From Thermococcus barossii (GTDB taxonomy: Archaea > Methanobacteriota_B > Thermococci > Thermococcales > Thermococcaceae): 64,000 nt of DNA. Both the position numbers and the translations under genes were made by a program. The notes under the pieces are model-generated. The model was not told where the DNA came from and made no database searches. It was given only the letters and a program-made list of their open reading frames with translations. The DNA lies in contig NZ_CP015101.1 of the NCBI RefSeq assembly GCF_002214465.1, positions 565,013 through 629,012 on the forward strand, in the 5' to 3' direction. Below are positions 16,764 through 26,721 of the stretch, in pieces (within the stretch, counting starts at the first letter, position 1; the number at the start of each line of letters is the position of its first letter).

Positions 16764-17264
16764 GACCACAAATAGTTTCAGGGCTTTTTCCGCCCCTTTC
16801 CTGAACCTTTCTCCAGTTTCACCTTCTCCCCTAACTATCTCACGGTACCAGACTATCCCGGAGACTCCCGCGAGTGCTATCGCAGGTATCTCAATAACCC
16901 CGTGGGGTATCAGACCGAGGATTATCTGAGAAAACGAGAGTTCGCCGTTTTCTTGAACCGCTCTGACAACGAGACCGACCATGAAGCCGTTGAAGGCCAT
17001 TATTAGCCAGGGGCCTATGCCAAAGAAAAGGCCTGAGAGTAACATGAAGAGTGCCACCATGGAGTTGTTGGTGAATATCTTAACGAAGTTCTCAAAGCTG
17101 GAGTCGGAGATCGGCCCTATCTGTTCGGCGAGTCTCTTAAGGGCCTCCATCGCGGCGCTGGGATTTCCAACCGCGAAGGCATACCCGATAAAAGATGCCG
17201 CGAGGAAAATCATAATGAGATATCCGAAGGTTTTTCCGGGAACCTCCACATCAACTTTGAGCAA
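16695..17264 (-). CDS. SpoIIM/DUF95 family integral membrane protein
   Basis: About 189 residues with five hydrophobic segments. LLSGLFFGIGPWLIMAFNGFMVGLV and LIPHGVIEIPAIALAG (the PHGxxExPA motif) are characteristic of the stage II sporulation protein M family, common in archaea with unknown function. GAGGTGG precedes a TTG (17264) at good spacing, so I place the start there; the GTG at 17279 sits inside that ribosome binding site. The 3' end overlaps the DUF354 gene by 69 bp. Confidence 0.82.
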   Translation of the reverse strand: MLKVDVEVPGKTFGYLIMIFLAASFIGYAFAVGNPSAAMEALKRLAEQIGPISDSSFENFVKIFTNNSMVALFMLLSGLFFGIGPWLIMAFNGFMVGLVVRAVQENGELSFSQIILGLIPHGVIEIPAIALAGVSGIVWYREIVRGEGETGERFRKGAEKALKLFVVSVLLLLVAAFIEAYITPRVAGV

Positions 17265-17275
17265 TGGGGCCCACC

Positions 17276-17560
17276 TCACTCTCTGAGGGCATTCTTTAGG
17301 GCTATCTTGAAGTCCTCAACGTTGACGTAGGGCATCTCCACGTCCATCCTCACCGCAAAGAACTCATCCATCACCCTCTCCAGTTCGTCGAGTCTGTGTC
17401 CTTCGAGCTCTCTTTCGAGTTCCTGGACGGTCTCTTCGGGGTGTATGAAGAAGTCTCCGGTAATCTTAACGTGCTCGGCTATTCCATCCCTCTCATCGAA
17501 TTCTATCCTTATCAGACCCTTCCTGGCCTTGTGCTCCCCAACGTGGTGCTTCATACCCAT
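17276..17560 (-). CDS. Lipoate-protein ligase C-terminal-domain-like protein (LplB-like)
   Basis: About 94 residues: KARKGLIRIEFDERDGIAEHVKITGDFFIHPEE followed by a helical segment resembles the accessory C-terminal domain of lipoate-protein ligase A (core GLIRIEFDE, ITGDFFIHP), which some archaea encode separately. It would help adenylate and transfer lipoate with a catalytic LplA partner not present here. Starts at 17560 and 17554 are both possible; a TATA box at 17583-17596 makes the transcript nearly leaderless and favours the first ATG. In-frame codons upstream to 18013 are shadow of argS. Confidence 0.62.
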   Translation of the reverse strand: MGMKHHVGEHKARKGLIRIEFDERDGIAEHVKITGDFFIHPEETVQELERELEGHRLDELERVMDEFFAVRMDVEMPYVNVEDFKIALKNALRE

Positions 17561-17582
17561 CCCCAAAGTAAATCCGTCGGAG

Positions 17583-17596
17583 AACTTTTTAAAGGT
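17583..17596. promoter_or_regulatory. Shared TATA region between argS and the LplB-like gene
   Basis: GAACTTTTTAAAGG reads as a TATA box in both directions. Its centre is about 30 bp from the first ATG of the minus-strand gene and about 34 bp from argS, fitting near-leaderless transcripts both ways from one symmetric element. Confidence 0.5.
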
Positions 17597-17605
17597 TGGG
17601 TATAA

Positions 17606-19552
<1,947 letters not shown>

Positions 19553-19558
19553 TTCAGC

Positions 19559-19580
19559 GTTTCTAATTTTATTTTGTATC
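19559..19580 (+). terminator. T-rich terminator after argS
   Basis: GTTTCTAATTTTATTTTGTA directly after the argS stop is a T-run of the kind that terminates archaeal transcription without a hairpin. Confidence 0.4.
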
Positions 19581-19584
19581 TCCC

Positions 19585-19601
19585 CCGATACCAGGTATCG
19601 G
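19585..19601. promoter_or_regulatory. 17-bp perfect palindrome upstream of DHDPS-family gene
   Basis: CCGATACC-a-GGTATCGG has perfect 8-bp arms around one base, too tight for a hairpin and therefore operator-like. It lies about 30 bp upstream of a TATA-like CCCTAAAATACC (19629-19640) for the gene at 19668. The regulator is unknown. Confidence 0.45.
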
Positions 19602-19667
19602 TGCCGGTACTTAGAAACTTCCCGGAACCCTAAAATACCTTCTGCCCCAAACATTTCCGGTGGTCTC

Positions 19668-20549
19668 ATGCGCGGTGTTATAGTACCCCTGGTGACGCCC
19701 TTCAACGGGGACTACTCCATCGACGTTTCAGCTCTTGAGGAGCACCTTGAGTTCCTCCAGAAGGTCGGTGTTCACGGGATATTCATCAACGCGACAACCG
19801 GTGAGTTCACGAGCCTCAGCATCGAGGAGAGAAAGTTCCTGGCCGAGAGGGGCAGGGAGCTCGTCAACGCTTCCTTCTACCTCGTGGGCACGGCATCTTC
19901 CAGCACCTCAGAGGTCGTGGAGCTCACAAGGCACGCCCAGGATATTGGAGCTGACTACGCCATCATAGCGCCCCCTTACTACTGCCCGCTGAATGATGAC
20001 GCTCTCTTTGCACACTACTCGACGGTGGCCGAGAAAACGGACATCCCGATCATCCTCTACAACATCCCGTCCTGTGCCAACCCCCTGAGCGTTCCCCTGA
20101 TCAAACGCCTGGCTCTGGAATATTCGAACATCGCAGGGGTCAAGGAGACGATTGACAGCGTTAACCACGTCCGGGACGTAATCCTTGATGTGAAGGGCGA
20201 AAGGGAGGACTTCAGGGTATTCACCGGTCTTGACCAGCACTTTCTCAACACGCTCGTTCTGGGCGGGGACGGGGGGATAATGGCCTGTGCCAACTTCGCT
20301 CCGGAGGTTCACCTTGCCCTCTGGAAGGCCTTCCAGGAAAAGCGCTTTGAGGAGGCTTTCCAGCACGCGAGAAAGCTTGCGAGGCTTTCGAGGGTTTACG
20401 ACATTGCCTCATCCTTCGGTTCCGCGATAAAGCTCGCCATGTCGCTCAGGGGATTCTCGATAAAACCCGTCCTCAGGCCTCCGTACGTGATGGACGGCGA
20501 GGACGTGAAGGAGGAAATAAGGAAACTCCTCACCGGGGTGCTGGGCTGA
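19668..20549 (+). CDS. DHDPS/NAL superfamily aldolase
   Basis: 293-residue class I aldolase of the dihydrodipicolinate synthase/N-acetylneuraminate lyase superfamily. GEFTSLSIEER, the catalytic-Tyr motif YNIPS (near residue 133) and the Schiff-base Lys motif GVKET (near residue 161) are visible. Thermococcales do not normally make lysine by the diaminopimelate route, so a 2-keto-3-deoxy-sugar-acid aldolase or another pyruvate aldolase is more likely; the substrate cannot be read from sequence. The ATG follows GGTGGTCTC. It overlaps the next gene tail to tail by 20 bp. Confidence 0.8.
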   Translation: MRGVIVPLVTPFNGDYSIDVSALEEHLEFLQKVGVHGIFINATTGEFTSLSIEERKFLAERGRELVNASFYLVGTASSSTSEVVELTRHAQDIGADYAIIAPPYYCPLNDDALFAHYSTVAEKTDIPIILYNIPSCANPLSVPLIKRLALEYSNIAGVKETIDSVNHVRDVILDVKGEREDFRVFTGLDQHFLNTLVLGGDGGIMACANFAPEVHLALWKAFQEKRFEEAFQHARKLARLSRVYDIASSFGSAIKLAMSLRGFSIKPVLRPPYVMDGEDVKEEIRKLLTGVLG

Positions 20550-21879
20550 TTCCGTCTCCCTCTACGAGAGTCCTGAGATCCTCTAGGTCGAGCATCCCGT
20601 CGGTCTTATCCTCTATTTTCCTTGCCACCAGGAGAAACCTTTTTTCTCCATCGAACCTGTCCGCCTTTCTTCTGAGGCCCTCCAGTATCCTCCTGGCTTC
20701 CTTTCCGCTCAGCTTTTTCCACTTGACCTCCACGAACAGAAGCCCCCCATCCAGCTCGGCTATGGCATCTATCTCCTCACCCTTGTGCCACCACCGGTGA
20801 ACGCTCCTCTGGCCGAAATCGATGATTCTGAGGGACAGCATCTCCCTAACGAGCCTCTCAAACATCATCCCGTAGTAGGCGTTGATGTCCCGCTCAATCC
20901 TCTCCCACACCTCCTCGACGTGTCCCAGCTCAAGGTCTGAGAGGTTGGGATAGACGTAGCGGAACCAGAAGGCGAAGAAGTTGTCCCTTATGAAGTACCT
21001 CCCCCGCTTCCTCCTGCCATAGGGCAGTTCATAACCAACGATGTCAAGTCTCTGGAGGATATCCAGATATCTGGACAGGTGACTCCTTTCCAATCCCGTG
21101 TAGCCTGAGAGCTCACCGAGGGTCTCGTACCCGAGGGCGAGGCCCTTGAGGACGAGCTTGTATGTTCTCGGCTCCCTGAACTCCTCTCGCAGGAGGAACT
21201 CCGGCTCCTCGTAGAGAATCTCCCCTTTGCGGAGAACGAGCTCTCTTATGGCCTCCTCCGTCGTCTTTGTCCCCACGAACTCCAGGTAGAACGGAACGCC
21301 CCCGAAGACCAAGTACGTCTTCACAAGGTCCTCAAAGTCCTTCCCCGGAAGCATCCTGGCCGCGGCTCTGATGTCAAAGGGGGAGACCTTCCACTGTCCA
21401 GTTCTTCTGCCGTAGAGTGGACTTTTGTACTCCAGAATTCTCTCCATCATCCCCACCGAGGAGCCACAGAGGATTACGAAAATTCCAGTGTCCTTCAACC
21501 CCTCATCCCATGCCTTTTGCATCTTGCTCAAGACGCCGCTTTCAAGCATCGTGAGGTACTGGAACTCATCAATGACGAGGGCCACCCTTTTCCTTCCAAC
21601 CTCCCTGCCGAAGTTGAGGAGGAGCCTCGTGAACTCGCGGATGTCCGTGAAGTAGTCCCTGCCTGTGAAACGCGCGAGGGCCCTGCCGAGATCCCTGATG
21701 TTTTCGGCCATCGAGTCCGCCGTGGCGAGATGGTACACGCCCGGCTTCCCTTCGAGGAACCGTTTAATCAGGGCCGTTTTCCCCACGCGCCTTCTTCCGT
21801 AAAGGATTATGAGCTGGGCCCCAGGCTCGTTCCATTTTCTTTCCAGGAACTCCAGCTCGCGCTCCCTGTCAACGAACAA
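20530..21879 (-). CDS. Archaeal AAA-type ATPase with DUF234 nuclease-like domain
   Basis: About 449-residue member of the archaeal ATPase/DUF234 family (COG1672). Walker A is LYGRRRVGKTALI (near residue 30) and Walker B VALVIDEFQYL (near residue 120). A winged helix (LGELSGYTGLERSHLSRYLD) follows, then a PD-(D/E)XK-like domain (EIDAIAELDGGLLFVEVKW). The family is widespread and of uncertain role. GGTGG lies five bases before a TTG (21879) giving the usual MFVDRERELEFL start; the GTG at 21906 would place the start upstream of that site. Confidence 0.85.
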   Translation of the reverse strand: MFVDRERELEFLERKWNEPGAQLIILYGRRRVGKTALIKRFLEGKPGVYHLATADSMAENIRDLGRALARFTGRDYFTDIREFTRLLLNFGREVGRKRVALVIDEFQYLTMLESGVLSKMQKAWDEGLKDTGIFVILCGSSVGMMERILEYKSPLYGRRTGQWKVSPFDIRAAARMLPGKDFEDLVKTYLVFGGVPFYLEFVGTKTTEEAIRELVLRKGEILYEEPEFLLREEFREPRTYKLVLKGLALGYETLGELSGYTGLERSHLSRYLDILQRLDIVGYELPYGRRKRGRYFIRDNFFAFWFRYVYPNLSDLELGHVEEVWERIERDINAYYGMMFERLVREMLSLRIIDFGQRSVHRWWHKGEEIDAIAELDGGLLFVEVKWKKLSGKEARRILEGLRRKADRFDGEKRFLLVARKIEDKTDGMLDLEDLRTLVEGDGISPAPR

Positions 21880-21891
21880 TGAACCCACCAA

Positions 21892-21924
21892 CACAAAATT
21901 GTGCACACAGATTATAATAATTTC
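21892..21924. promoter_or_regulatory. AT-rich promoter and CACAAAATTGTG dyad between ATPase gene and small ORF
   Basis: GATTATAATAATTTC (21910-21924) can act as a TATA element in both directions. On the minus strand the predicted start falls near the dyad CACAA-aa-TTGTG (21892-21903), just before the TTG start of the ATPase gene: an operator position for repression. Confidence 0.4.
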
Positions 21925-21964
21925 GGTGTATCATTGTCAAGTCCCGTTCGGAGGAGAGGATACA

Positions 21965-22036
21965 ATGGAGAATGTGAGCGGTTGGAAGCCGGCGTGGAAT
22001 GGAGTATCTGACCTCCGAGCCTGTAACGTAGAATAA
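21965..22036 (+). CDS. Candidate 23-residue small ORF
   Basis: ATG at 21965 opens MENVSGWKPAWNGVSDLRA and stops at 22036. A strong ribosome binding site (GGAGGAGAGG) precedes it and a TATA-like element lies at 21910-21924, so signals for an independent transcript are in order. The peptide matches nothing I know. It may be a functional small protein, a leader, or the remnant of a degraded gene. Confidence 0.3.
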   Translation: MENVSGWKPAWNGVSDLRACNVE

Positions 22037-22053
22037 GAAACGGGAAGGGGATT

Positions 22054-23301
22054 TCAGTGAATCTTGTACCTCAGGAACGCCCCAAGGCCGCCAAAGGCCT
22101 TGTAGAACTGCTGGCCCTCATCCGTGTCGAGGGAAATGATTTCCACGTTCGAGCCGGCCTCCTCGGCCATCTTTATGAACTCCTCCGCGACGTCCCACTT
22201 CTCAAAGGTTATGTTCTGGCTGCCGCACTTGGGGCAATGGGTGAGCTTCTTCCTGTAGACGTGGAACTCCTGCTCGCTCATCGTCTTCTCCTCGCTCCAG
22301 CCGCAGTTGTTGCACTTGGCCCTAACGCGAACCTTGTCGTAGCCCTCGCTGATGAGGAGCGTGTCCACGGCGCCGAGTTCGAGCGCCTGCCTGACCTCCT
22401 TTTCACCGTAGGTTATCATCCCCGTGTCCTTGACGAGGTGCCTGAAGAAGTTCTGTATGAGGTGCCTCTCCTTCACCGCCTCGTGGTCCTTGAGTATGTC
22501 GCTGGCCTTCTCGACGAGCTCCCTCAAGCCGTACTCGCCGTGGTAGCTGATGTCAACGACGCCTATTACCTTCTTTCTGAGCTCGTGGTGGAGGTAGTCG
22601 CCCTCGACGAACTCTTCCTTGGTCGGCCCCGGGCCGCCGATGATTATTCCCCTCAGCTCGCCCTTCTCAAGGAGCGGGAGGAAGGCCTTGTTGGCGTGTT
22701 CGCCTATCCTCTTCATGAACTCGTGGGTCTCCTGCTCGCGGATCCTCTCGTAACGCCTCGCCGACTGACCACCAGCCCTCGTCTTTCCGGGGACGTTTGA
22801 AGTCAGCTCGTCTATGACCTCAATGCGCTTTCCGCGGAGTAGTCCGATGGTCGCCTCGTTTTTCTCCACCGTTATCAGGCCGTAGGCGTCTTTAACACGG
22901 AGCATCTCCTCAAGTGGCTCGGTTATAAAAGTCTGGTCACATCGATAGAGCCTGACCTTCAGCGGCTCAGGGGGAACTATCGCCCAGAGCCTGATGTCGC
23001 TTACACCTTCCTGCTCGCTGACGTTCCCGACGAAGAGAGCGAGACCGTTCTCGGGCGTCTTCCGGTAGAGCTTGAGGTGCTGCATGGCCCTTTCGAGGGC
23101 TCCGAGGACGTTCTTTCGGGTCGATTTGCTCTTGATGTTCTGAGCCGTCCCGTACTCTTCTCTAAGCTGCTGCATGACCTTGTTTATGTCGTAACCCGCG
23201 GGGATGTACAGGCTGACCAGCTCGGTAGCTCGACCTCGATAACTCTTCAGCTCCTCGACCTTCTTTTTGAGCTCGTACATTTCAGCGGACTTGTGAGACA
23301 T
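22054..23301 (-). CDS. prf1: Peptide chain release factor aRF1
   Basis: Recognises stop codons and triggers peptidyl-tRNA hydrolysis. 415 residues, the usual archaeal length. The stop-codon motif NIKS is near residue 58 and the catalytic GGQ near residue 180 ([11 protein letters not shown]). The minidomain carries a zinc site: CNNCGWSE and CPKCGSQ. The ATG at 23301 is chosen from GTGAT-n4 spacing; ATG 23307 and GTG 23310 lie in the binding site. Confidence 0.96.
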   Translation of the reverse strand: MSHKSAEMYELKKKVEELKSYRGRATELVSLYIPAGYDINKVMQQLREEYGTAQNIKSKSTRKNVLGALERAMQHLKLYRKTPENGLALFVGNVSEQEGVSDIRLWAIVPPEPLKVRLYRCDQTFITEPLEEMLRVKDAYGLITVEKNEATIGLLRGKRIEVIDELTSNVPGKTRAGGQSARRYERIREQETHEFMKRIGEHANKAFLPLLEKGELRGIIIGGPGPTKEEFVEGDYLHHELRKKVIGVVDISYHGEYGLRELVEKASDILKDHEAVKERHLIQNFFRHLVKDTGMITYGEKEVRQALELGAVDTLLISEGYDKVRVRAKCNNCGWSEEKTMSEQEFHVYRKKLTHCPKCGSQNITFEKWDVAEEFIKMAEEAGSNVEIISLDTDEGQQFYKAFGGLGAFLRYKIH

Positions 23302-23376
23302 GAGCATCACTCTCCGAGAATTCTCTCCCGCACGAAGAAAAACGTGGGGAATTTATAAAAGTTTAGGAAGAAACGG

Positions 23377-23613
23377 CTAGAACCAGTAGGCTATTATGAG
23401 TGCTATGACGCCGAGTATTCCGCCTATGGCGACCACCAGGATGTTCAGTGCCGTCAGTGGCACGTCGGATATCCCTATCCAGTTTGTGAACCACAGTATT
23501 ATCAGACCGATTATTGCATTGGCCACTAGGTACTTGATTATGCCAAAGCCGACCTTGACCACCAGCATGATGGCCAGGAAGAGGAAAAACAGCAGCAGCA
23601 ACTCTTCAAGCAT
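23377..23613 (-). CDS. BofA-like (pro-sigmaK processing inhibitor family) small membrane protein
   Basis: 78-residue protein with two or three hydrophobic helices; NAIIGLIILWFTNWIGISDVPL and GGILGVIALIIAYWF resemble the BofA Pfam family, which in archaea has no known sporulation role. The ATG at 23613 follows AGGTGATACC. Confidence 0.65.
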   Translation of the reverse strand: MLEELLLLFFLFLAIMLVVKVGFGIIKYLVANAIIGLIILWFTNWIGISDVPLTALNILVVAIGGILGVIALIIAYWF

Positions 23614-23705
23614 GGTATCACCTGGAGTAGTTAATACTGAACCATCCTTATTAACCTTTCGCAGAAACTGAAACGAAAGCAAAAACAAATCAATAGAATT
23701 TCAAC

Positions 23706-24269
23706 TCATGAAAGTTTTTCGAGGGTCTCCTTTGCTATTTCCCCCAGTGGGATCCACTTTTTGCCTTCGAAGGGAAGTATAACTTTATCCTGCACGTTGA
23801 CGAGCTCTTCGACCTCTTGCCTCAGCTCAGAGAGGCCCAGCTCTCCCACCACCATCAGCAGGAAGCCCTTCTGATCCTTGGTGCCCTCGGTCAGACCCCT
23901 TCGTATGACTTCTACCATCCAGCCCCTATGCTTTGAGGTTATCTCCGGAAACCCGGTCACTATCTTGTAGGATAGCATCATAGCGTTTTCGCGCACATAC
24001 GGGTTCTTTCGCTCCATCAGATTCACCAGTTTTCTGAAAAGCTCCTCTGAAAGGTATGGTTTCACCGCTGATGGATCAGTCTCCAGAATGTTGGTGAGTA
24101 TCAGCAACGTATCTCCAACTATCCCAGGATTAGGGTCGTCGAGGAGTTCAAGGAGACTGCTGAAGGCCTTCTTGTCCTTTATTGTAGTCCGTATGACTTC
24201 GTCAAAACGCTCCTCTTCTATGAGCTTTTTTATTTTGCTCTTCTTTGAACCGAAGGAGAGGAATCCCAT
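23706..24269 (-). CDS. HEAT-repeat-like protein
   Basis: 187-residue alpha-helical protein. Repeats of the pattern LLELLDDPNPGIVGDTLLILTNI and LVNLMERKNPYVRENAMMLSYKI are HEAT-like, so a protein-protein scaffold is likely. No catalytic motif is seen. The start at 24269 follows AGGTGATGGAC. It lies beside two pilin-like genes on the same strand; involvement in that system is only a guess. Confidence 0.65.
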   Translation of the reverse strand: MGFLSFGSKKSKIKKLIEEERFDEVIRTTIKDKKAFSSLLELLDDPNPGIVGDTLLILTNILETDPSAVKPYLSEELFRKLVNLMERKNPYVRENAMMLSYKIVTGFPEITSKHRGWMVEVIRRGLTEGTKDQKGFLLMVVGELGLSELRQEVEELVNVQDKVILPFEGKKWIPLGEIAKETLEKLS

Positions 24270-24321
24270 GTCCATCACCTGGAATAAAGCTGGAAATGAC
24301 ATCCTAAAAAGGTTTACCTTG

Positions 24322-24510
24322 TCACCTAGTTGTGTTACTAAGATTCTGGAGACTCTCGGATATTTCCTCGCCAGTGCTGTTCATCTGTGATCCTGCCCAA
24401 ATTGCGAGTCCCTTGACACCGATCAGCTTGTAGATTATTATGGCTGCTATCAACATTCCCACTGCGAACATTAGCATGTACTCCAGTGATGCCTGAGCTC
24501 TCCTACCCAC
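24322..24510 (-). CDS. Class III signal peptide (archaeal type IV pilin-like) protein 1
   Basis: About 62 residues. The N-terminus GRRAQASLEYMLMFAVG is a class III signal: basic residues, cleavage before Gln, then a hydrophobic helix with the conserved LEY. These are processed by an EppA-type peptidase and assemble as pilins. GGGGTGG lies six bases before a GTG (24510), which gives the short leader typical of the class; the ATG at 24525 overlaps that ribosome binding site. The tail is Asn/Ser/Thr-rich. Confidence 0.75.
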   Translation of the reverse strand: MGRRAQASLEYMLMFAVGMLIAAIIIYKLIGVKGLAIWAGSQMNSTGEEISESLQNLSNTTR

Positions 24511-24579
24511 AACTAGCCACCCCATTTATGCTTGAGCAACACCAGTAGAATGGACAGAAAAAGAAAATTAAAGCCTGGA

Positions 24580-24756
24580 TCAGCCACTCTGGTTTAGGTT
24601 CTGAAGGCTCTCGTTGAGTTCGTTTCCAGCACTCTCTATGGTCTCGGTAGCACTGCTAGTTCTACCCTGGAGCTGCCTGACCACAATCAGGATTATTATC
24701 AGGGCGGCAGCAATCATAAACAGGTACTCGATGGCACCTTGGGCTTTCCTCTTCAT
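24580..24756 (-). CDS. Class III signal peptide (archaeal type IV pilin-like) protein 2
   Basis: 58 residues starting MKRKAQGAIEYLFMIAAAL: a class III signal with cleavage expected before Gln and the conserved IEY. A short polar C-terminus (ESAGNELNESLQNLNQSG) resembles that of the neighbouring pilin (SLQNL shared), so the two are paralogues. The start at 24756 follows a strong GGAGGTGG. It is the first gene after a divergent promoter shared with the HTH gene. Confidence 0.78.
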   Translation of the reverse strand: MKRKAQGAIEYLFMIAAALIIILIVVRQLQGRTSSATETIESAGNELNESLQNLNQSG

Positions 24757-24796
24757 GTTATCCACCTCCGAAGGATTACTTCATGTATTAATGCAC

Positions 24797-24813
24797 TGAA
24801 AAAGCTTATATAG
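24797..24813. promoter_or_regulatory. Palindromic TATA element between pilin and HTH genes
   Basis: AAAGCT-tatat-AGCTTT is a dyad centred on a TATATA core between two divergent transcripts. It can serve as TATA box for the pilin gene (minus) and for the gene at 24874 (plus). Confidence 0.5.
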
Positions 24814-24873
24814 CTTTCTCCTCAAATTTAAGTTAAATCTCCCCAATACTGCAGAAAGCCCAGAGGTGGTCGT

Positions 24874-25440
24874 GTGGAATTAGTGGCAGTACAATCGGAG
24901 TCCGTCAATATTGAGGATTGTGTGAAGGATGTTGTAGCAAAGTCAAAGAATCTGCTATCTAATCGTGGAGGTATTATATATTCCTCAAAAATCCACCTTA
25001 CCTTCGGAGCTTTCATGAATCTTACGGTAACCCTTCTGCTCGATCCCCAGGGTAACGCACGGAAGGGGGTTCTGGCCGATTATTCTCCTGGAAAGCACAA
25101 AGAGGATGCCATTCAAAAAGCGCTGGAGAAGCTCAACCGGGCCCTTCCAAGAGACGCTAAAATCGTCGATTTCGAGGTTGGAACTTATACAACACCCGTC
25201 ACCAGGCGAACATATGCGGTTGCGGTTCTTGTTTACAACGCACCCCTTGAACCCAAAGCCTTTGATGAGTACACCATAAAGGAGCGGAGGGAGCTACTTG
25301 CCAAGGTTCTCAGGGACTTCAACTACAACCCCAAGGTTCTCAACATATCGGAGATAGCCAGGATGTTCGGCGTTTCGAGGGACTCCATATACTACGACAT
25401 CGAACAGATACTCAAGGAGAGAAAGGGAATCAACCGCTGA
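24874..25440 (+). CDS. Hypothetical protein with C-terminal HTH
   Basis: 188 residues. Residues 1-125 are an alpha/beta region without a family I can name. The C-terminus (NISEIARMFGVSRDSIYYDIEQIL) is a helix-turn-helix. It starts at GTG after GAGGTGGT and is divergent from the pilin genes across a shared TATA dyad, so it is a candidate local regulator of them. It overlaps the M50 protease gene tail to tail by 11 bp. Confidence 0.6.
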   Translation: MELVAVQSESVNIEDCVKDVVAKSKNLLSNRGGIIYSSKIHLTFGAFMNLTVTLLLDPQGNARKGVLADYSPGKHKEDAIQKALEKLNRALPRDAKIVDFEVGTYTTPVTRRTYAVAVLVYNAPLEPKAFDEYTIKERRELLAKVLRDFNYNPKVLNISEIARMFGVSRDSIYYDIEQILKERKGINR

Positions 25441-26680
25441 CCCACATCGGTCTCGGCGTTGCGGAGATTATGAATATTATCACCGCAATGACGGCCAGGA
25501 GAAGCCTCTTTCTTGACACTGGGGAGACCTCGTCAAGTGCCCCAGGATTCCCAACGGAGCCCATCAGGAGAACCAGCATTCCCCAGATGAGCCAACCAAC
25601 CCAGAGGAAGCTCATGCCTATGAGAACTAGACCAACGACCATCGTGAGGTACCTGTGGGCCTTCTCCCCGAGGAATGAGCGGGCTATATGTCCCCCGTCG
25701 AGCTGGGCCGCCGGGATGAGGTTGAGGAATGTCACCAGAATTCCAACCCATCCCGCGATGGCGACTGGATGAAGGAACACGACGCTGTCTTCGGGGAACG
25801 TAACCACGTATTTCTCTATTAACATGAAGAACAGGTTCTCGCCGAAGACGATTCCCCCCTCGGTGGGCGGAACCAGGTTCTGGGGTATCGGCACCGAGAG
25901 CTTCAGCCCTATTATGCTCACTGGTATCGCTACCAGAAAACCGGCTATAGGGCCGCTGACGCCGAGGTCTATGGCGGCATTTCTCGTCGGCAACGGTGAT
26001 TTGACCCTTATAACCGCTCCGAGGGTTCCCAGCATGCTGGGGAAGGGGATGAAGTAGGGCATCGTTGCCCTGACGCCGTGATAGGCCGCGGCGATCTTGT
26101 GACCCAGCTCATGGGTTCCGAGTATGGCCATCACACTTATGGAAAAAGCCACCGCGTTGACGTAGGGATTCCTTATCCCAGGGAGATTGTAGTAATCGAG
26201 GAGCTGGATGTAGAGGGATGAAAGGTAGTAGCCCGCGAATAGGGTTGTGAATATCGTGGCCACCAGAAAAATCCACGGGAGCCACCTGTTGTCCTCTTTT
26301 ATTCTTTCGGCAGGAAAGACAAACAGCAGAATGTCCCCCCCGCGTTTTTTGAGAGCCGCCCAGTAGCCGAGCTCCTCCAGTTCGTTCAGAACCCTCTCAA
26401 AGTTCTTCTCCCTGATTGCATGAACCCTGAACACAAAAACTCTCCCATCTATTCTCTCAAGTTCCGCATCGTAGAATTCCATAACTTTTCTCTCAACTGC
26501 CTCCGGGAGGAAGGTAACATCCTGATTAATCGGGAGCGTTAATTCCTCCGGTTCGGTCTGGAATTCCACCAGAACCATGTCCCCACCGCACTCGGGGCAG
26601 GCCCTCTCGATTAGGGGTTCCGTGGAGTCAACGACCTCCCTGTGTCCGCAGTTGATGCACTCGTAGACTCCCTTCGGCAT
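25430..26680 (-). CDS. Site-2 protease family (M50) membrane zinc metalloprotease
   Basis: 416 residues. An N-terminal zinc ribbon (YECINCGH...CPECGGDM) precedes a soluble domain (residues 60-125). About six membrane helices follow with the active-site motif GTHELGHKIAA (near residue 200) and the third ligand in NLIPAAQLDGGHIARS (near residue 320). S2P enzymes cut substrates within the membrane; the substrate here is unknown. Confidence 0.88.
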   Translation of the reverse strand: MPKGVYECINCGHREVVDSTEPLIERACPECGGDMVLVEFQTEPEELTLPINQDVTFLPEAVERKVMEFYDAELERIDGRVFVFRVHAIREKNFERVLNELEELGYWAALKKRGGDILLFVFPAERIKEDNRWLPWIFLVATIFTTLFAGYYLSSLYIQLLDYYNLPGIRNPYVNAVAFSISVMAILGTHELGHKIAAAYHGVRATMPYFIPFPSMLGTLGAVIRVKSPLPTRNAAIDLGVSGPIAGFLVAIPVSIIGLKLSVPIPQNLVPPTEGGIVFGENLFFMLIEKYVVTFPEDSVVFLHPVAIAGWVGILVTFLNLIPAAQLDGGHIARSFLGEKAHRYLTMVVGLVLIGMSFLWVGWLIWGMLVLLMGSVGNPGALDEVSPVSRKRLLLAVIAVIIFIISATPRPMWVSG

Positions 26681-26721
26681 TTTGGCTCCCTTGAAAGGAA
26701 TTGATGGGGAGCTTAAAAAGG

